Shown here one piece after another: positions 14,151 to 25,600 of a stretch of 64,000 nt of DNA. Source of the stretch: Apteryx mantelli (taxonomy: Eukaryota; Chordata; Aves; Apterygiformes; Apterygidae); contig NC_089980.1 of assembly GCF_036417845.1 (NCBI RefSeq), positions 117,205,169 to 117,269,168 on the forward strand, written 5' to 3'. The notes below the pieces were generated by a model. The model saw only the letters and a list, made by a program, of their open reading frames with translations. It was not told the origin of the DNA and ran no database searches. The stretch's first letter is position 1. Each line of letters starts with the position of its first letter. A program made the translations under genes and the position numbers.

Positions 14151-17100
14151 CATCATTTATTATTTATCACATCAGACAGGCACAAGGTGATACTCTTAAA
14201 CTTTTATTCAGTTGCTTATGGTTATTGCCAACATAATCAACTCCCTTCCCATGAGATTTCCACTTGAATAATGATCAATTGAATGGTTTTGAAACTCAAG
14301 ACTGAATAATCTCGATTCAAATAAGGAAGCAGGATGTACAGTGGCTTCTTAGAGCCAAACAGGATTAACAACGAAAGGAGCCAATCAAAATGAACTCCAG
14401 AGGTGAATTTAGGCAACATCATGCAGTGAAACAGTAATGCCCATCTCACTGAGGACTTTAGTTTTTTGAAGCTCACAACCCATGCTCAGACTTTGCAGTA
14501 ATCACTCTGATGAAACAAACGTGTTAGGGAACTTGATGCTTCAAGTAGCTGTTTTATTTACATAGTGCCCCACCAGCCCCAGAAGAATTCATGAAAAACT
14601 AAGCTGAGAGCATAAAATATTAATAGAATGATCACTGGCCCATAAAAACCCTGCAGTTTTGAAAAGGTGTTTTTCACGTAATGAATGCTGGATTTTAGAA
14701 AATAGCTCTCTGCTTCTTTTTACAAAAAAAAGTGCAACAATTTTCAAGCCTCTGTGTAAAATGAGGAGCCTTGAAGACTATGGCTCAAGAGCTCCAAAGA
14801 GACTACATCGCCTTGCATGCAGTGGGTTTCCTCGTAGTAGTCCCTGAGCACACGAGTCCACTGGCAATTAATAACAAGCAAGCAAACTAGATACAGCCAA
14901 ATATGTGAATATAATAAAACCATTTAGATATCAAACTTGATGGCCCATTGTCAGATAAAGTGTAGCACTGAAAGAAAAAATTAGCATTTGGGTATACAAG
15001 AAACACAAATATCAGAACTACAGAACCCATCCTGAGATTGCAGGGTGATAAATCACTCTCAGCTTAAATTCTGCATTGTAACTGTAATATTTAACTAATG
15101 ATAACTCTTGATCACTCTTGCCCTTTATTCTGGGCACTGGTATTTTTAGCCGACCTTTCTGGTTCTGTGGCCTAATGGGTAAGTATTTTCTTCATTTTCA
15201 GAAATTAAGCTGGAAATAATGATAGCTCTATTACTGAGATATATCTGCTGAGAGTCAGCCCTGGGATGTTTAAAATTAGGTTTATAATATGAACCTTAAG
15301 GATTAGCGTTTCCTAGACTGCCAAAAATAATGGTACCAAAGAACATTGCTGCCAGTGTAAAGCACTCCACATGTTCTACTGTGACTATATTTCAGTTTAA
15401 ATGGTAGATTGCACCATGTCTAGGGTTGTAGAACAGCTAAGGGAAAAGCAACTCTAAAATATGTATTTCTAGATGTTAAAATTATTGCAGAATGACTGTA
15501 CCTGTTGCTTGAATACAGTTGGTACTTACTTCATGGAAGTATTTTCACCACTCTGTTAGTCTATGTGCTATGAACAGCACCCTTTCTGAACTGCCATTTT
15601 GTCTTAGACATTCACCCAAAAAATGACACTGACTGAGCAGATGTGAAGTTACATCAGCCAGAATTTTGACTGTCCTAAAACAGCAGTGACAACCACAAAC
15701 TCCTCCAGCCTGGTTCCTGCCACGTCTGGTCCTTTCCTGCTCCCCCAATGGGCAATGAAAGACCTTTTTCCTTTTTTTTTAAGGTTTGCTCTTAGGCTTA
15801 CCAGCAGAGAGGACATTGGAGGGCCCAGTCAAGTAGACCCTGACTCTTTTTGGCTGTGGATTCAGACCAGGTGGTGAGGGCCGAGCAGCGGCTGATGTGC
15901 CTCTACAGCGCAAGCCGTGCGGCTGCTGTGGGGCTCAGTCCCAGGAAAAGCACCCTGGCCCTGCGGGAAGCCCCTTTCTTCCCTTTGCCTCTTCAGGCTC
16001 CAGATGTCCTGGGGTGGTCGCCGTCATCTCTTTTCTCAGCTGCAGTGCTGGACATCCCGAGCACCACGCAAATAAACAGGAAAGGGGCCCAAACCTGCTC
16101 TCCTGAGCGGGCTCCAGGTGGACACGTGCCGATGACTGCAGCTCTTGCGCGGGAATGCCACACGCTGGCAGGCACCTTCAGGAGCCAACATGCTTTTATT
16201 TTGTCTTTCTTCACCAAAGTGCAGTTGTTTTTGTCACGAGGCTCCTGCTTACAGCAGACGAAAGCAAGCGCTGCCTTCCACGTGCACCGTTTTGTCAGGC
16301 CGACAGCTGCGGGGAAGCTTCACAAACCGCCGCCTGCATCATTTCGTTTTGTGTATCACCCTTTCCTTTTATCACAGAAGGATGAGCAAGGAGAAATGAT
16401 CAGCTCAGGAGAGCCCTTTCTTCTCTCTAACTTAATTTGGGAAAGGCTTTGTCACATAACAACACTTCTTTAAGCTGTCAGCCTAATACCTGACAAGCAC
16501 TCTTATCTCGAATGGCTTGAAATGTGTGTGTAAAAATGTGTCTGTCTCCCTTCCTCCTCCCTCTACTCCCAGGAAGAAAATTGTCTCTTGAGAAATACCC
16601 AGATTTTAAAAGTGATACAAATATCATGTAATTTAAAATTATTTCAAGTAAGTAAATGGATTTTACATTATATAGATTAAAGGAATCAGGAATGACAGCC
16701 CCACATCCACGTAAGAAAGAGACTCAAGCATTACATTTCTCCATGTGCATAAGGCCCAAATTCACTATCAGCAACTGTATCTATACTAAATGATGTTCTT
16801 TTAATACACAGATTATGAACTGCCAGAAAATATACATGCAATCTTTCATATCAAGATCTATTCATGCAACTTTTAAATTCCACACTGTAAGCACGGTACT
16901 TACCAAAGAGCTTCATGTATTGGGAATACTAGAATATAGTTCTTTTCAGCAGATCAGATACAAAGGAAGCACTAGCACAGCCTTCATTAAAACCAGCAAA
17001 TCAGCTTTTTCCTGGGCTAAATTTGGCCTACTTATTGGTGTGGAGTAATTGATCTCCAAACCTAGATGTCACACATTTGCATTATCTTTAGTTTAAAATA

Positions 17101-17860
17101 GTAAAGTATCTCTCTATACAGGGCAAACCACACAACTGATTTTCAGCTACCAGGGCCAAACCACACAGCAAAACCCACAAAACTTCTCCCACTTCAGAAG
17201 AGCAAGATCCACCAAAACCAAACAGGACAGAAAATTTAAAACCTGTAAAATGCTAGGTGGTCAGCTGCAGCAAACTTTTAGGGTCCAAGACAAAAGCCGT
17301 GGGGAAAATTGGTTGCTGGTGACACTGACTCAACTTTCCTGATAGTTCAGTGCACCTATGTATCAGCAAAAGAGGGGAACAGGGGGCGAGAGTGAGGAGG
17401 GAGAAGCTCTGACAGTACAGTATAAATCCAATGCACTCCTAAACATTAACAGTTTCAGTTCAGTCTGTTTTATCTAAGCCACCATAATTAAGGGTTGAAT
17501 AATTTTCTAAGGTTTTCCTCACATTTAGTATAGCAGAAACTGGAGAAAACGAGCTATTTACAAAGCAAGGCTCTGCAAAGGGCAGACATCCCTCACAGAC
17601 ACTGACTCTGGTTTCACGTGGGGGGAGCTGATCAAAATCTGGCAAGCTGCACGCCTGTGCTGTTTGTTTGTATTTTGGCTTTTGCAATGCCCCAAAATTC
17701 TGCTTTGCAAAAATGCCATAGTGCAACAAGCAGTATGGAGAATACAGCTTCCTGCTGCCCTTCCTAACAGGACTAAAATAAACCCAGAAAAATCAAGTGC
17801 TCACTAAGAGAGACCAGACATATGCACACTGACCAGGCGAGGCTTTGCACGCACCTTGAG
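14151..17860. other. Putative 3'-UTR intron of FAM110 gene; no other gene seen
   Basis: This stretch would be intronic if the flanking splice sites are real. A GC-richer patch at about 15,850-16,330 has a 207-codon plus-strand open frame with no recognisable domain, and overlapping frames on other strands, so I do not call it a gene. The rest is AT-rich and featureless. Confidence 0.4.
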
Positions 17861-17866
17861 CTTACC
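17861..17866 (-). other. Candidate 5' splice site just after the FAM110 stop codon
   Basis: On the minus strand the sequence reads CCCG then GTAAGC, a good donor match. The last exonic base would be 17,866, only 15 nt after the stop codon. A donor this close to the stop (well under ~50 nt) would not be expected to trigger nonsense-mediated decay, so a 3'-UTR intron here is compatible with a stable mRNA. Confidence 0.5.
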
Positions 17867-17880
17867 GGGCTGCAGCGGCG

Positions 17881-18957
17881 TCATGCCAGCTCCCGGAGCG
17901 CCGGGTTGGCCTCCTTGGCTTTCTTGCAGGTGTACAGCCATTTGATTATCCGCGCGTTGCGCTCGATGACGGAGGTGCTGCTGGGGACCTGCTCCGTCAG
18001 CTCGTCCTCCAGCAGGCCGTCGTCCCCACTGTGCCTCGTGAAGTCGCTTTCGGACGTCGCCACGCTGATGCTGCGAACCTTGAAGGAGATGTTGTCGGAA
18101 ACCGTGGAGAAGTTCTCCCTGCCGAGGTCCTCAACGACCTCCGGCTCGAGGCCGCAGTACTTGAAAAAGGTATCGAACTCGGAGAAGGACTTGGAGTAGC
18201 GGGAGCTGATGTCCGACTGGGAGCGATGGAGGCCTCTCCGCTTCACCTCCCTGCCCTCCTCAGAGGCGGGGGGCAGCTCCGAGGGTCTCTCGCGCTCCCG
18301 CACACCCGGGGCGCCCGCGGTCGCAGCGACGGTTCGCTCTGCTCCAGGGTCGCTTGGTTCGCGGGCATCGCGTCCTGCAGGGACCGGCTCTTTGCTCTCC
18401 ATAATTACCCCGGGCATCTCGGGGGGGGCTAACTGCTTTTCCTTTGGGGGCCCTTGGAAGAGCCTCCGCACCAAGCTCCCTCGCGCGCCGTCCTGGCTGT
18501 GACCTCGCACAAACTCACATTTCTGGCGGTAAATCACCAGGGAGTCGGGCCGCATCTGCCTCCTGGGGGTGCTGCGGCGGGCTATGGGGGGGCCGCGCGG
18601 GAGCGGAGCATGGCAGGCACGCGCGGCCGCGGCCGGCTCCAGCCCCGGGGCGCCCGTCCCGCCGCCGCGCGCCCGGGCGGCGTTTTTGCTCTCCGCGGAG
18701 CAGCTCTCGCCGCTGCTCTCCGACGCAGAGCTGAGCGCGATGACGGGCTCCTGCTTGGTGCTGATTACCTGCTGGCTTTTCACATACTTGGCCTTATCAG
18801 CCGCCAGCCGCTCCACGGCGCTTTTCCTGCCCGGGGGGCCTGCCTCCAGCTGCTGCCGGAGGTACTCCGGCCCCTTGCGGAGCAGCCGCGCCGTCGGCGA
18901 GGAGTGGAAGTCCGAGATGGCGTGCATTCCCACTGCTCGGCAGATTTCCGTGGGCAT
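17881..18957 (-). CDS. FAM110C: FAM110 family protein, probably FAM110C
   Basis: This is a 358-residue open frame in one exon, as is typical of FAM110 genes. The N-terminal family block is clear: KGPEYLRQQL at about residues 28-37 and SAVERLAADKAKYVKSQQVI at 46-65. A serine-, alanine- and proline-rich, low-complexity middle follows. The C-terminal block starts with RSQSDISSRYSKSFSEFDTF near residue 245, continues with FKYCGLEPEVVEDLG at 265-279, and ends with IERNARIIKWLYTCKKAKE at 331-349. I chose the ATG at 18,957 because MPTE matches the start of family members and a splice acceptor lies 34 nt upstream. The open frame continues 64 codons further, but that part reads through the acceptor polypyrimidine tract. 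FAM110 proteins associate with centrosomes, spindle poles and microtubules, and FAM110C has been linked to cell spreading and migration. Assignment to C rather than A, B or D rests on the KGPEYLRQQL and LAADKAKYVKS blocks and the TCKKAKE tail, compared from memory. There is no damage in the frame. Confidence 0.85.
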   Translation of the reverse strand: MPTEICRAVGMHAISDFHSSPTARLLRKGPEYLRQQLEAGPPGRKSAVERLAADKAKYVKSQQVISTKQEPVIALSSASESSGESCSAESKNAARARGGGTGAPGLEPAAAARACHAPLPRGPPIARRSTPRRQMRPDSLVIYRQKCEFVRGHSQDGARGSLVRRLFQGPPKEKQLAPPEMPGVIMESKEPVPAGRDAREPSDPGAERTVAATAGAPGVRERERPSELPPASEEGREVKRRGLHRSQSDISSRYSKSFSEFDTFFKYCGLEPEVVEDLGRENFSTVSDNISFKVRSISVATSESDFTRHSGDDGLLEDELTEQVPSSTSVIERNARIIKWLYTCKKAKEANPALRELA

Positions 18958-18991
18958 AGCAGTCCCAGGTACGCTGATCCCGCTTCCAGCC

Positions 18992-19038
18992 CTGGGAGGG
19001 GGGGGTGGGGGAGAAAAAAAAGAGGCAAGAAAAAAAAG
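18992..19038 (-). other. 3' splice site upstream of the FAM110 start codon
   Basis: On the minus strand a long run of T and C (two T8 runs, then CTCCCCCACCCCCCCCTCCC) ends in AG at 18,993-18,992. The exon then begins at 18,991 with 34 nt of 5' UTR before the ATG. This is a near-consensus vertebrate acceptor and implies at least one upstream noncoding exon. Confidence 0.7.
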
Positions 19039-19213
19039 CAGAAGCAGGCTATGCTCCGGAGGCGGCAGCTGCTCCAGAGGCAGCGTCCGCTGCGTTTCCT
19101 CGCTGGTGACAGGCGGGCGCTGGCGGCGGCGCGAAGCCCCGCCGCGCACCTCCGCGCAGTGCGGCCTCGCGCGTCCACCTGGCAGCGGCGCCGGCCCCGC
19201 CAGCGCGGCCCAG

Positions 19214-19218
19214 CCAAT
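19214..19218 (+). promoter_or_regulatory. CCAAT box (NF-Y type motif)
   Basis: CAGCCAATCC sits in the CpG island directly next to the minisatellite. NF-Y sites work in either orientation and are common in CpG-island promoters. A five-base core can occur by chance, so the functional call is tentative. Confidence 0.35.
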
Positions 19219-19260
19219 CCGGCCGGCCGGCGCCGCCGGCCCCGCGCCGCCCGCCGCCGG

Positions 19261-19610
19261 CTCGCCCGCCGGAGGAGTGGCTCGGGCCCGCCGCGCTCCC
19301 CCGCCGCCGGCTCGCCCGCCGGAGGAGTGGCTCGGGCCCGCCGCGCTCCCCCGCCGCCGGCTCGCCCGCCGGAGGAGTGGCTCGGGCCCGCCGCGCTCCC
19401 CCGCCGCCGGCTCGCCCGCCGGAGGAGTGGCTCGGGCCCGCCGCGCTCCCCCGCCGCCGGCTCGCCCGCCGGAGGAGTGGCTCGGGCCCGCCGCGCTCCC
19501 CCGCCGCCGGCTCGCCCGCCGGAGGAGTGGCTCGGGCCCGCCGCGCTCCCCCGCCGCCGGCTCGCCCGCCGGAGGAGTGGCTCGGGCCCGCCGCGCTCCC
19601 CTGCCGCCAG
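19261..19610. repeat. GC-rich 50-bp minisatellite, seven copies
   Basis: The unit begins CTCGCCCGCCGGAGGAGTGG and repeats with exact 50-base periodicity from 19,261. Six copies appear identical, and the seventh (19,561-19,610) differs near its end (CTGCCGCCAG in place of CCGCCGCCGG). The preceding 50 bases resemble a unit only in their final part. The unit has no stop codon in any of the six frames, and 50 is not divisible by three, so long meaningless open frames of about 420 codons cross the array on both strands. It lies about 0.3 kb upstream of the FAM110 coding exon, in the putative first intron or promoter. The near-perfect identity suggests a recent, probably length-variable, expansion. 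Confidence 0.97.
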
Positions 19611-20532
19611 CGCGGGCCGGCCCCAGCCGAGGCGGCTGCTCGGCGCACGCTTGTCAGCCGTGCCCTCTGAGGAGCCGCGACGGATCAGGATCCTGCCGGA
19701 GGGCTGAGAGCCTGCGGCGGCCGGCACGGGCGCGCGGGCTGTGCCGGGGTGAAGCTCCAGAGCGGGGCCGCTTCCTGGCAAGCGGTTTGGGTAGAGCCTG
19801 CGCCGCCCACGCTGGGATATTCGGAGCATTTGCTCCCACCTGAAGCATTTTCTCCTGCGCCCTGGTTTAGGGCCGGATCCTGCAGGGCACAGAGCATCTC
19901 CCCAAGGAGCCAGTAGCTTCCACCTCTCCGCTAATAGCCTTGGCGGGACACAGTGCCCCGCGCCGAGCTTGCGGGGTGCTGTGCTAAAAGGAATTTCTGC
20001 TGTTGTAATCTGTAGTAAAGCAAGTGACTCAGGCTTTAAAAACACAGAGCCTGGCTGCCCGAGGCGTGCAGCGAGCCGTGCGCGAGTGCCGTCTGCTCGC
20101 CGCTGCAGGCTCGCCAGGTGGAGAGCAGCCGCCGTGCCGCTGCCTGCCCCCAGCAGCCTCCCAGCGCGCCGCTGGCATCAGCAGTGTTAGCACGACATAG
20201 CCTTTTAGCAAGTTCCTGGCCCACAGCCGTACTGCACGGATGCACTTGTAAAATGCTGTGGGACTGCGTGAATCTTAATTGCATTTTATAAATCTTTGCG
20301 CTTCCGGAGAGCAGGGCTGATTCCCAAATGGGCAGAATTCCCATCAGGGCTGACAGCTCTAATCAGGCAAGATAGAGCCATTTGCTGTATTTTAAACATC
20401 TAAAAATTAGACACCTAAATCAGAGGGAATCAGCTGAGGCAGTCAGAGTGTCTAACTTTTAATCATGTAATCTCATGTGAGAAGCACCTTTGCTGTGGTC
20501 ACTGATAACAAAATTACAGGTAATTAATTTCC

Positions 20533-20552
20533 TTATATATATATATATATAA
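20533..20552. repeat. Short (TA)n microsatellite
   Basis: About ten TA units, a simple repeat. Confidence 0.85.
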
Positions 20553-22515
20553 AACAGCTTGTATCTGCAAGGGTTTTCACACATAGTGATTTTTTTTTCT
20601 GTTATTTCAGTGGGATCAGAGCATCAAAATGCTTTGAGGAAGATTGACTCAGATCCATTCTTTACAATCACTAAATTGTGGCAGACAGGCCACAGAGAGA
20701 GAGAGATAGGATATGGTCCTCCCTGTCCTTACTCCGAAGTTTTACAGTACACAGCTTTGCTACCAGGAACAATCTGCTCACAGCTGTGCAGCTGGAGAAA
20801 AGCCATACCAGGCACCATTATTTTCAGCACAGTTTTGGTCCAGTGTTTGGGTGCACATTCACCTCCGCAGCTGCTGGGAGCAGGGCGGTGGGCACCTGGC
20901 GGCTCTGGTGCAGAGAGCTGCTCTTCTCCATGGGGGAAAGCAATAGCTTAGGAGCTTCAGTGCCCACCGGTGTCTGTGCCCTCAATGTAAAGTGACTCAC
21001 TCTGAAAGGATCAGCCACGTTTTTAGCCTCCTACCCTGATAAGCCCAATAAACCTGGCTGACAGCTTCCCACTGTAAAAGGGGAAAGGTTAAGAGTAACT
21101 CTAAGGTAAGAGCCCAGGCTAACCCTACAGTGAAGACCCGCTCAAAATAACACTCAGTAGAAATATTCTTTTTCCAACATTGTTATACAGCTGGTTTTTC
21201 CCTTGATTTTACATCCTCTTTGTTCCTAAATGTATAGGTCCTAACTCAAGAGGCCTGTTAACATGTGCTTCTGCCTGTTCCCCTCATCAGAATGCTTAAG
21301 CAGCTTAAATATATGGCCATGCATTTTGGGATAGGATACTTGCCTGAATCGGGACAAAAATTCGTGATGTACTTTGGGATCCCTTGGAGTGAAATTCTCA
21401 GGGATATGTGAAGTGGGCATATTTTCTGAAAAAGACTTTTTTTTTCTTCTACAGATATACAGACAGAGCTGGCTCACATAGCTTACTTAAAAAATAATGC
21501 CCTCAAAAACTAAGGTAATAAAAGTATAAACATAGTTAATGACGAGGGAGCCCTTCACTGTTAAAACAGCTCAGGTGCAGATGCATAACAGTCTAGTTAA
21601 TATCATTACATATTCAAATGCTTCATGGGATGCTGGGCTTATAGAGAAGGCTAATTTCTTCTGACAATGAAGCTTAGCAATAAACCAATAGACGTGATGC
21701 ATTTACGACTGCGATTAAGATTTCATTCTTGTTTCCATATTGACTATTTTGTCTTAAATTTTTCCTTCGGCAGTTCTATGACACTGTAAAATGTACCAAC
21801 ATATTTTCACAGTCCTTCTTACATTTTAATTTGTGTTTGTTCCAATGTTTTGTACTTTGTAGCTCTGAGCTCTAGGACCTTGCAAAAAATCTCAGATATC
21901 TGTGATTTGTTTGTATTCATTTGCAATAATGACAAGAATGGATATACATGATTATCAGTAAGAGTAGGCTTATTAGGCAATTCCTATTCATGTCTTTATT
22001 AAAACTCAAGATGTTTATTCATTGCTTGCTATATGCAAAAACCACCAGCAAGAGTAGATACTATCTATTTTTGTCACTGGACAATAACCCTGTGTTTAGA
22101 GTTGATAAACAAAATAAAATAAAATATATTCATTATTTTGGATGAAATAAAGTTTTTAAACATTAAAAAATGAGAAATTTTCATTTTGGTTCAAATTTCC
22201 TAGGTTTTAGCACCTGCCTGCAAGACAAACCTGGATATTTTGATGAAACATTTTTCACTTGCTTTTTTAACCAATTTCTTTCCTCTCTTACTGAAAAAAA
22301 AAAGTGAGATTTTATTTTCCACAAAGTGAATGTCACAAGAAACTTCTTATGAGAAATAGCAACAGGCCTTTTCATGTGACTCTTCTGATATGTGAGATTC
22401 CTCCCCCTTCACACTGCAAATCCTGGGTGATGATAATGGCATTGAAAGCGTGAGAAGAATCTTCCCATGGTCAGGGACTACTGTGAGCAGCAAAATTGTT
22501 CAAGCTTGTCTCCCT

Positions 22516-22563
22516 TTTGATAATGCACGTTATGAAATGTGTTAATAAATGCACATTATCAAA
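22516..22563. repeat. Imperfect inverted repeat (possible hairpin)
   Basis: TTTGATAATG at about 22,517-22,526 is mirrored by CATTATCAAA at about 22,554-22,563, with a loop of about 27 bases that also contains two ATGCAC/ATGCACA-like words. It lies directly beside the TA-rich tract. It could be a small transposon remnant or chance in AT-rich DNA. Confidence 0.4.
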
Positions 22564-22567
22564 TATG

Positions 22568-22612
22568 TTAATATATATAATATATTATATATATATAATA
22601 TAATATTTATAT
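22568..22612. repeat. Degenerate (TA)n microsatellite
   Basis: TA/TAT repeats with a few interruptions, next to the inverted repeat. No function is evident. Confidence 0.85.
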
Positions 22613-25600
22613 CTGAATTAGCTGTATCTCAGAATTAGCCTGTTATATTTAGTGATACACACTTACAAAGAGCAAGCCATTGTTCAAGGGAGGGAGAGCC
22701 ATTGCCTTACTTCTTTCTGGAAAGTCTGAGTGAATTACAGCATATTATAAGAGCCAAAACCAGACAGTATTTGCCCCTGGCCCAGCAGAGACATACAGAT
22801 GATAAAATGGAAGTAACAATGAACGCTGCAACATCCATCCCTCAGCCTGTCAGCTGGCAGCCTGTCTCTCCTTGGCAGAGATGCATTAAGCAGAGGTAAG
22901 AGGGGCAAATCCTGCACACCCAAGTCTTAGCTGACAGCATGAGTTTTTCCACTGAATGGAAGTTTTACAAAACACCTCTGAGTCAGCTGGTATTTGAAGT
23001 TATTGCCAAATACAAAGCGGTTGAATCTGTCTTTTATGTTGGGTAACACAAACCACTTTTCACTTTGTTTGTATTAATAAGAGATGTGTCCAGGGCACCT
23101 TTTCATGCTGCTGGCAATTAGAAAGCCAGTAAATCGGAGTTGCTGCAACGTGACTGCAGGTAAGAAATAAAATGTGTGCATTACTTAGCTCATTACTGTC
23201 TACTGCTCCCACCAAATTCCCAGTGTCAGTGACACTCCTTTGATTTTTAGTGGTCAAAGAGCAAAAACAAAGCAGGTAGTACTAGAGTGCCTGTGGGAGG
23301 TAAAAGGCAAGGAGCAGACAGGAAGGAAAGAAGCGGGAGCCCAAGCGCTAATGCAAACAGGACACACCAATTTCAGAGATGCCAAAACACGGCTGTGTTG
23401 CAGGGTGGATGCCTGTTGCTGAGGCCAGCTCTTAGCACCCTTAGCTTTGCTTAGCATCCTTTCCCACCTCCATAATTCCTGGTTGCTTGCTTCAATAAAC
23501 CTCCTAGCATTTTAGTCAGAGAGCATCTTCCTTCTAAAAGTCAGTCCAGCTTGTTCACAATTGTTACTAATGGCTTTTACTTTTAAGCAGAATTATTTTG
23601 GACATCCTCCATGTTCAACTTTCCAGGTTGAAAAACTGTCATGGAGCTTAAGCAGATTATGCAATTTACACTACATCAACTCAATTCATTGTATAGAGTG
23701 ACTTTTTAAAAACAAAAAACCCCCAAACAACAGAAGAAAAGTGAGGGAAGAACAGAATGAGGGTGAGAGATGAAAGGAAGGACAAATGTGACATGTCACA
23801 CCAGGCAGTGCTAATGGGGAAGATGCAAGCCATGACACACTCCCTTCCCCTCCCATGTCCTTTCCTCCCTGCAATACATCTGAGCCTAGACAAACTCCTC
23901 TTTTCATATGCATCTGACTTGCCTCACATATATAAATATAAAAAAAAACAGCCCAAAGTTTGGTAACTATCAATCATATTTAAGAATGTGTGAAAACTGG
24001 AGATTGAATATTTTCATTAAAAAAGACTGACTTATTTAGTATGTTGTTTGAGGGATCACAATCATCGAATATTGTATAAATAGATGGTGAAGAGCCAGAT
24101 TTGCTACAATGCAAAAGAGCTATAATGCTGCAAAGGAAATAAATGAGATAGATGACTCCCAAAACAATTCTGCTCTATCCAGAAAGGCAAACTGAAATCC
24201 TTCATGAATGTATATTGCATATTTTAAAATAACCTTTGCACTCAGGAAAAGTTTCTTTTTGTCCTGTCTCTCATGTAAGTTGGTTAAATGTCTCCTCACT
24301 CTTCCCCTGTAATCACAGTCATAGCATGCAGTTTGAAAACTGTGCATCTCCCTCTGAGGTTGCAAAGCCCCTTACGAATCAACGAAGCTCATACACGATC
24401 ATTTCACTCAACACAGGCATGGGCCAGAGCACTTCTTTAAGTAGTTTACACATTTATTGGCAGCGTAATTGAAGAATCTGTCATTCATCGGCATATTTAT
24501 CCACACAGTTTTTCTATAGGGAACTACTGTTAGCCTTGTCTTAAAAATAGCTAGCTTCAGTCATGGCAAAGTGCTTACACATAATCTAAGGCTAAAACCT
24601 GAAAAGGTTTCAAAACCATACAGGTCCCTGTCATTTTAGAGCACTTAATTCCAGCATCTATGTGTCACTGGGATCCTCAAAACTTGCTCTGCTGCTTCCT
24701 TGTCCAGTCAATGCCTAAAATTATCAGTGCATATTTTTTGCTGTTACAGTTCCAAGGCAGTAATGGGTACAAACACAAATGTACAAAATTACGTATCTTG
24801 TCATGGCCAAAAAGTGGAGGGACTTAGTACATGCTTAAATCCTGTGGATTCCCCTGCTTATTCTCACACATGGGCACTCTCAGGTTACACTTTCCAGGTT
24901 AGGAAACATAGAAAAGGTAGTCGATTACAAGTCTTTTGATAGAGGATTGGCTGTTGTCTCCTGTTGGGTATAATCTATAGCCTGCTAGCTGGGGTGGGGT
25001 ACTCACCTGGCAAAGGGGAGAAGCCTTTTTCCCCTCTCGGATTTGGAGCAAAGGCTTGAAATCAGATTTCCTGCTTCCCAACACCATTGCCATAAGGGTA
25101 CTGTAGTTTGTTATCACTCAGATTTTGCTGTTGAAAACTGTTTTATTTTGCTTGCCCAATTAGAAATTTACTGAGGCAGGAAGATAGTAGGTGGGAGGTA
25201 TTAATTCCATAATCTAGGGCCCATGCACCTAGGAAGTGGGAGGGCCCCAGTGAGTTTTTAATTAGCCATGCAAAATAGAAGGATCTGAACAAGCAAGGTT
25301 GAGCAAGTCCCCCTCTGAATGGGGGTCAAAATGTTTCCTGGAGATGTGGGCTCAAATCACAGCATAATTCAGCTTTGCTACCTTGCAGGTGAATTCGCTA
25401 ACCAATGGTCTGTTGTATTATCTCTCAGTCTCATTTTCTGTGATGAAGGCTCAAAGTTAAAAACCAAACTCCAGCCTAATGTTCATATTTGAAAATCCTA
25501 GCAATAGGTAGGAAATGAACTACCTTCAGTTCAGCCTAAGTTTCACAGCTCTCTTGAACAAGACCTACTAGCTTATATGGGTGTTCCCTCAGACACTGAC

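Larger units (their letters stand above)
17870..19900. promoter_or_regulatory. CpG island over the FAM110 gene and its 5' flank
   Basis: Base composition shifts abruptly from AT-rich flanks to very GC-rich, CpG-dense DNA, most extreme at about 18,240-19,760. The island covers the whole coding exon, the upstream intron boundary, and the 50-bp minisatellite. This is the usual promoter type for broadly expressed vertebrate genes. I see no TATA box. A CCAAT motif lies at 19,214-19,218. The transcription start and first noncoding exon cannot be fixed; one possible minus-strand donor is CTTCAG/GTGGGA at 19,839-19,838. Confidence 0.8.

Noticed and set aside
15850-16473. 207-codon plus-strand open frame in a GC-richer patch
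   Set aside because: No recognisable domain or exon-like splice sites, and competing frames on both strands. It lies in the putative intron of the FAM110 gene.
18454-19843. Two overlapping plus-strand open frames of 417 and 424 codons antisense to FAM110
   Set aside because: They are held open by GC-rich composition and by the 50-bp repeat, are Ala/Pro/Arg-rich without a domain, and overlap the real gene on the other strand.
18780-20045. 421-codon minus-strand open frame
   Set aside because: It runs out of frame through the FAM110 start region and the minisatellite. Its sequence is the repeat translated three ways, with no family similarity outside it.
22182-22200. GGTTCAAATTTCC, resembling a tRNA B box
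   Set aside because: No matching A box, acceptor stem or anticodon arm could be placed around it.
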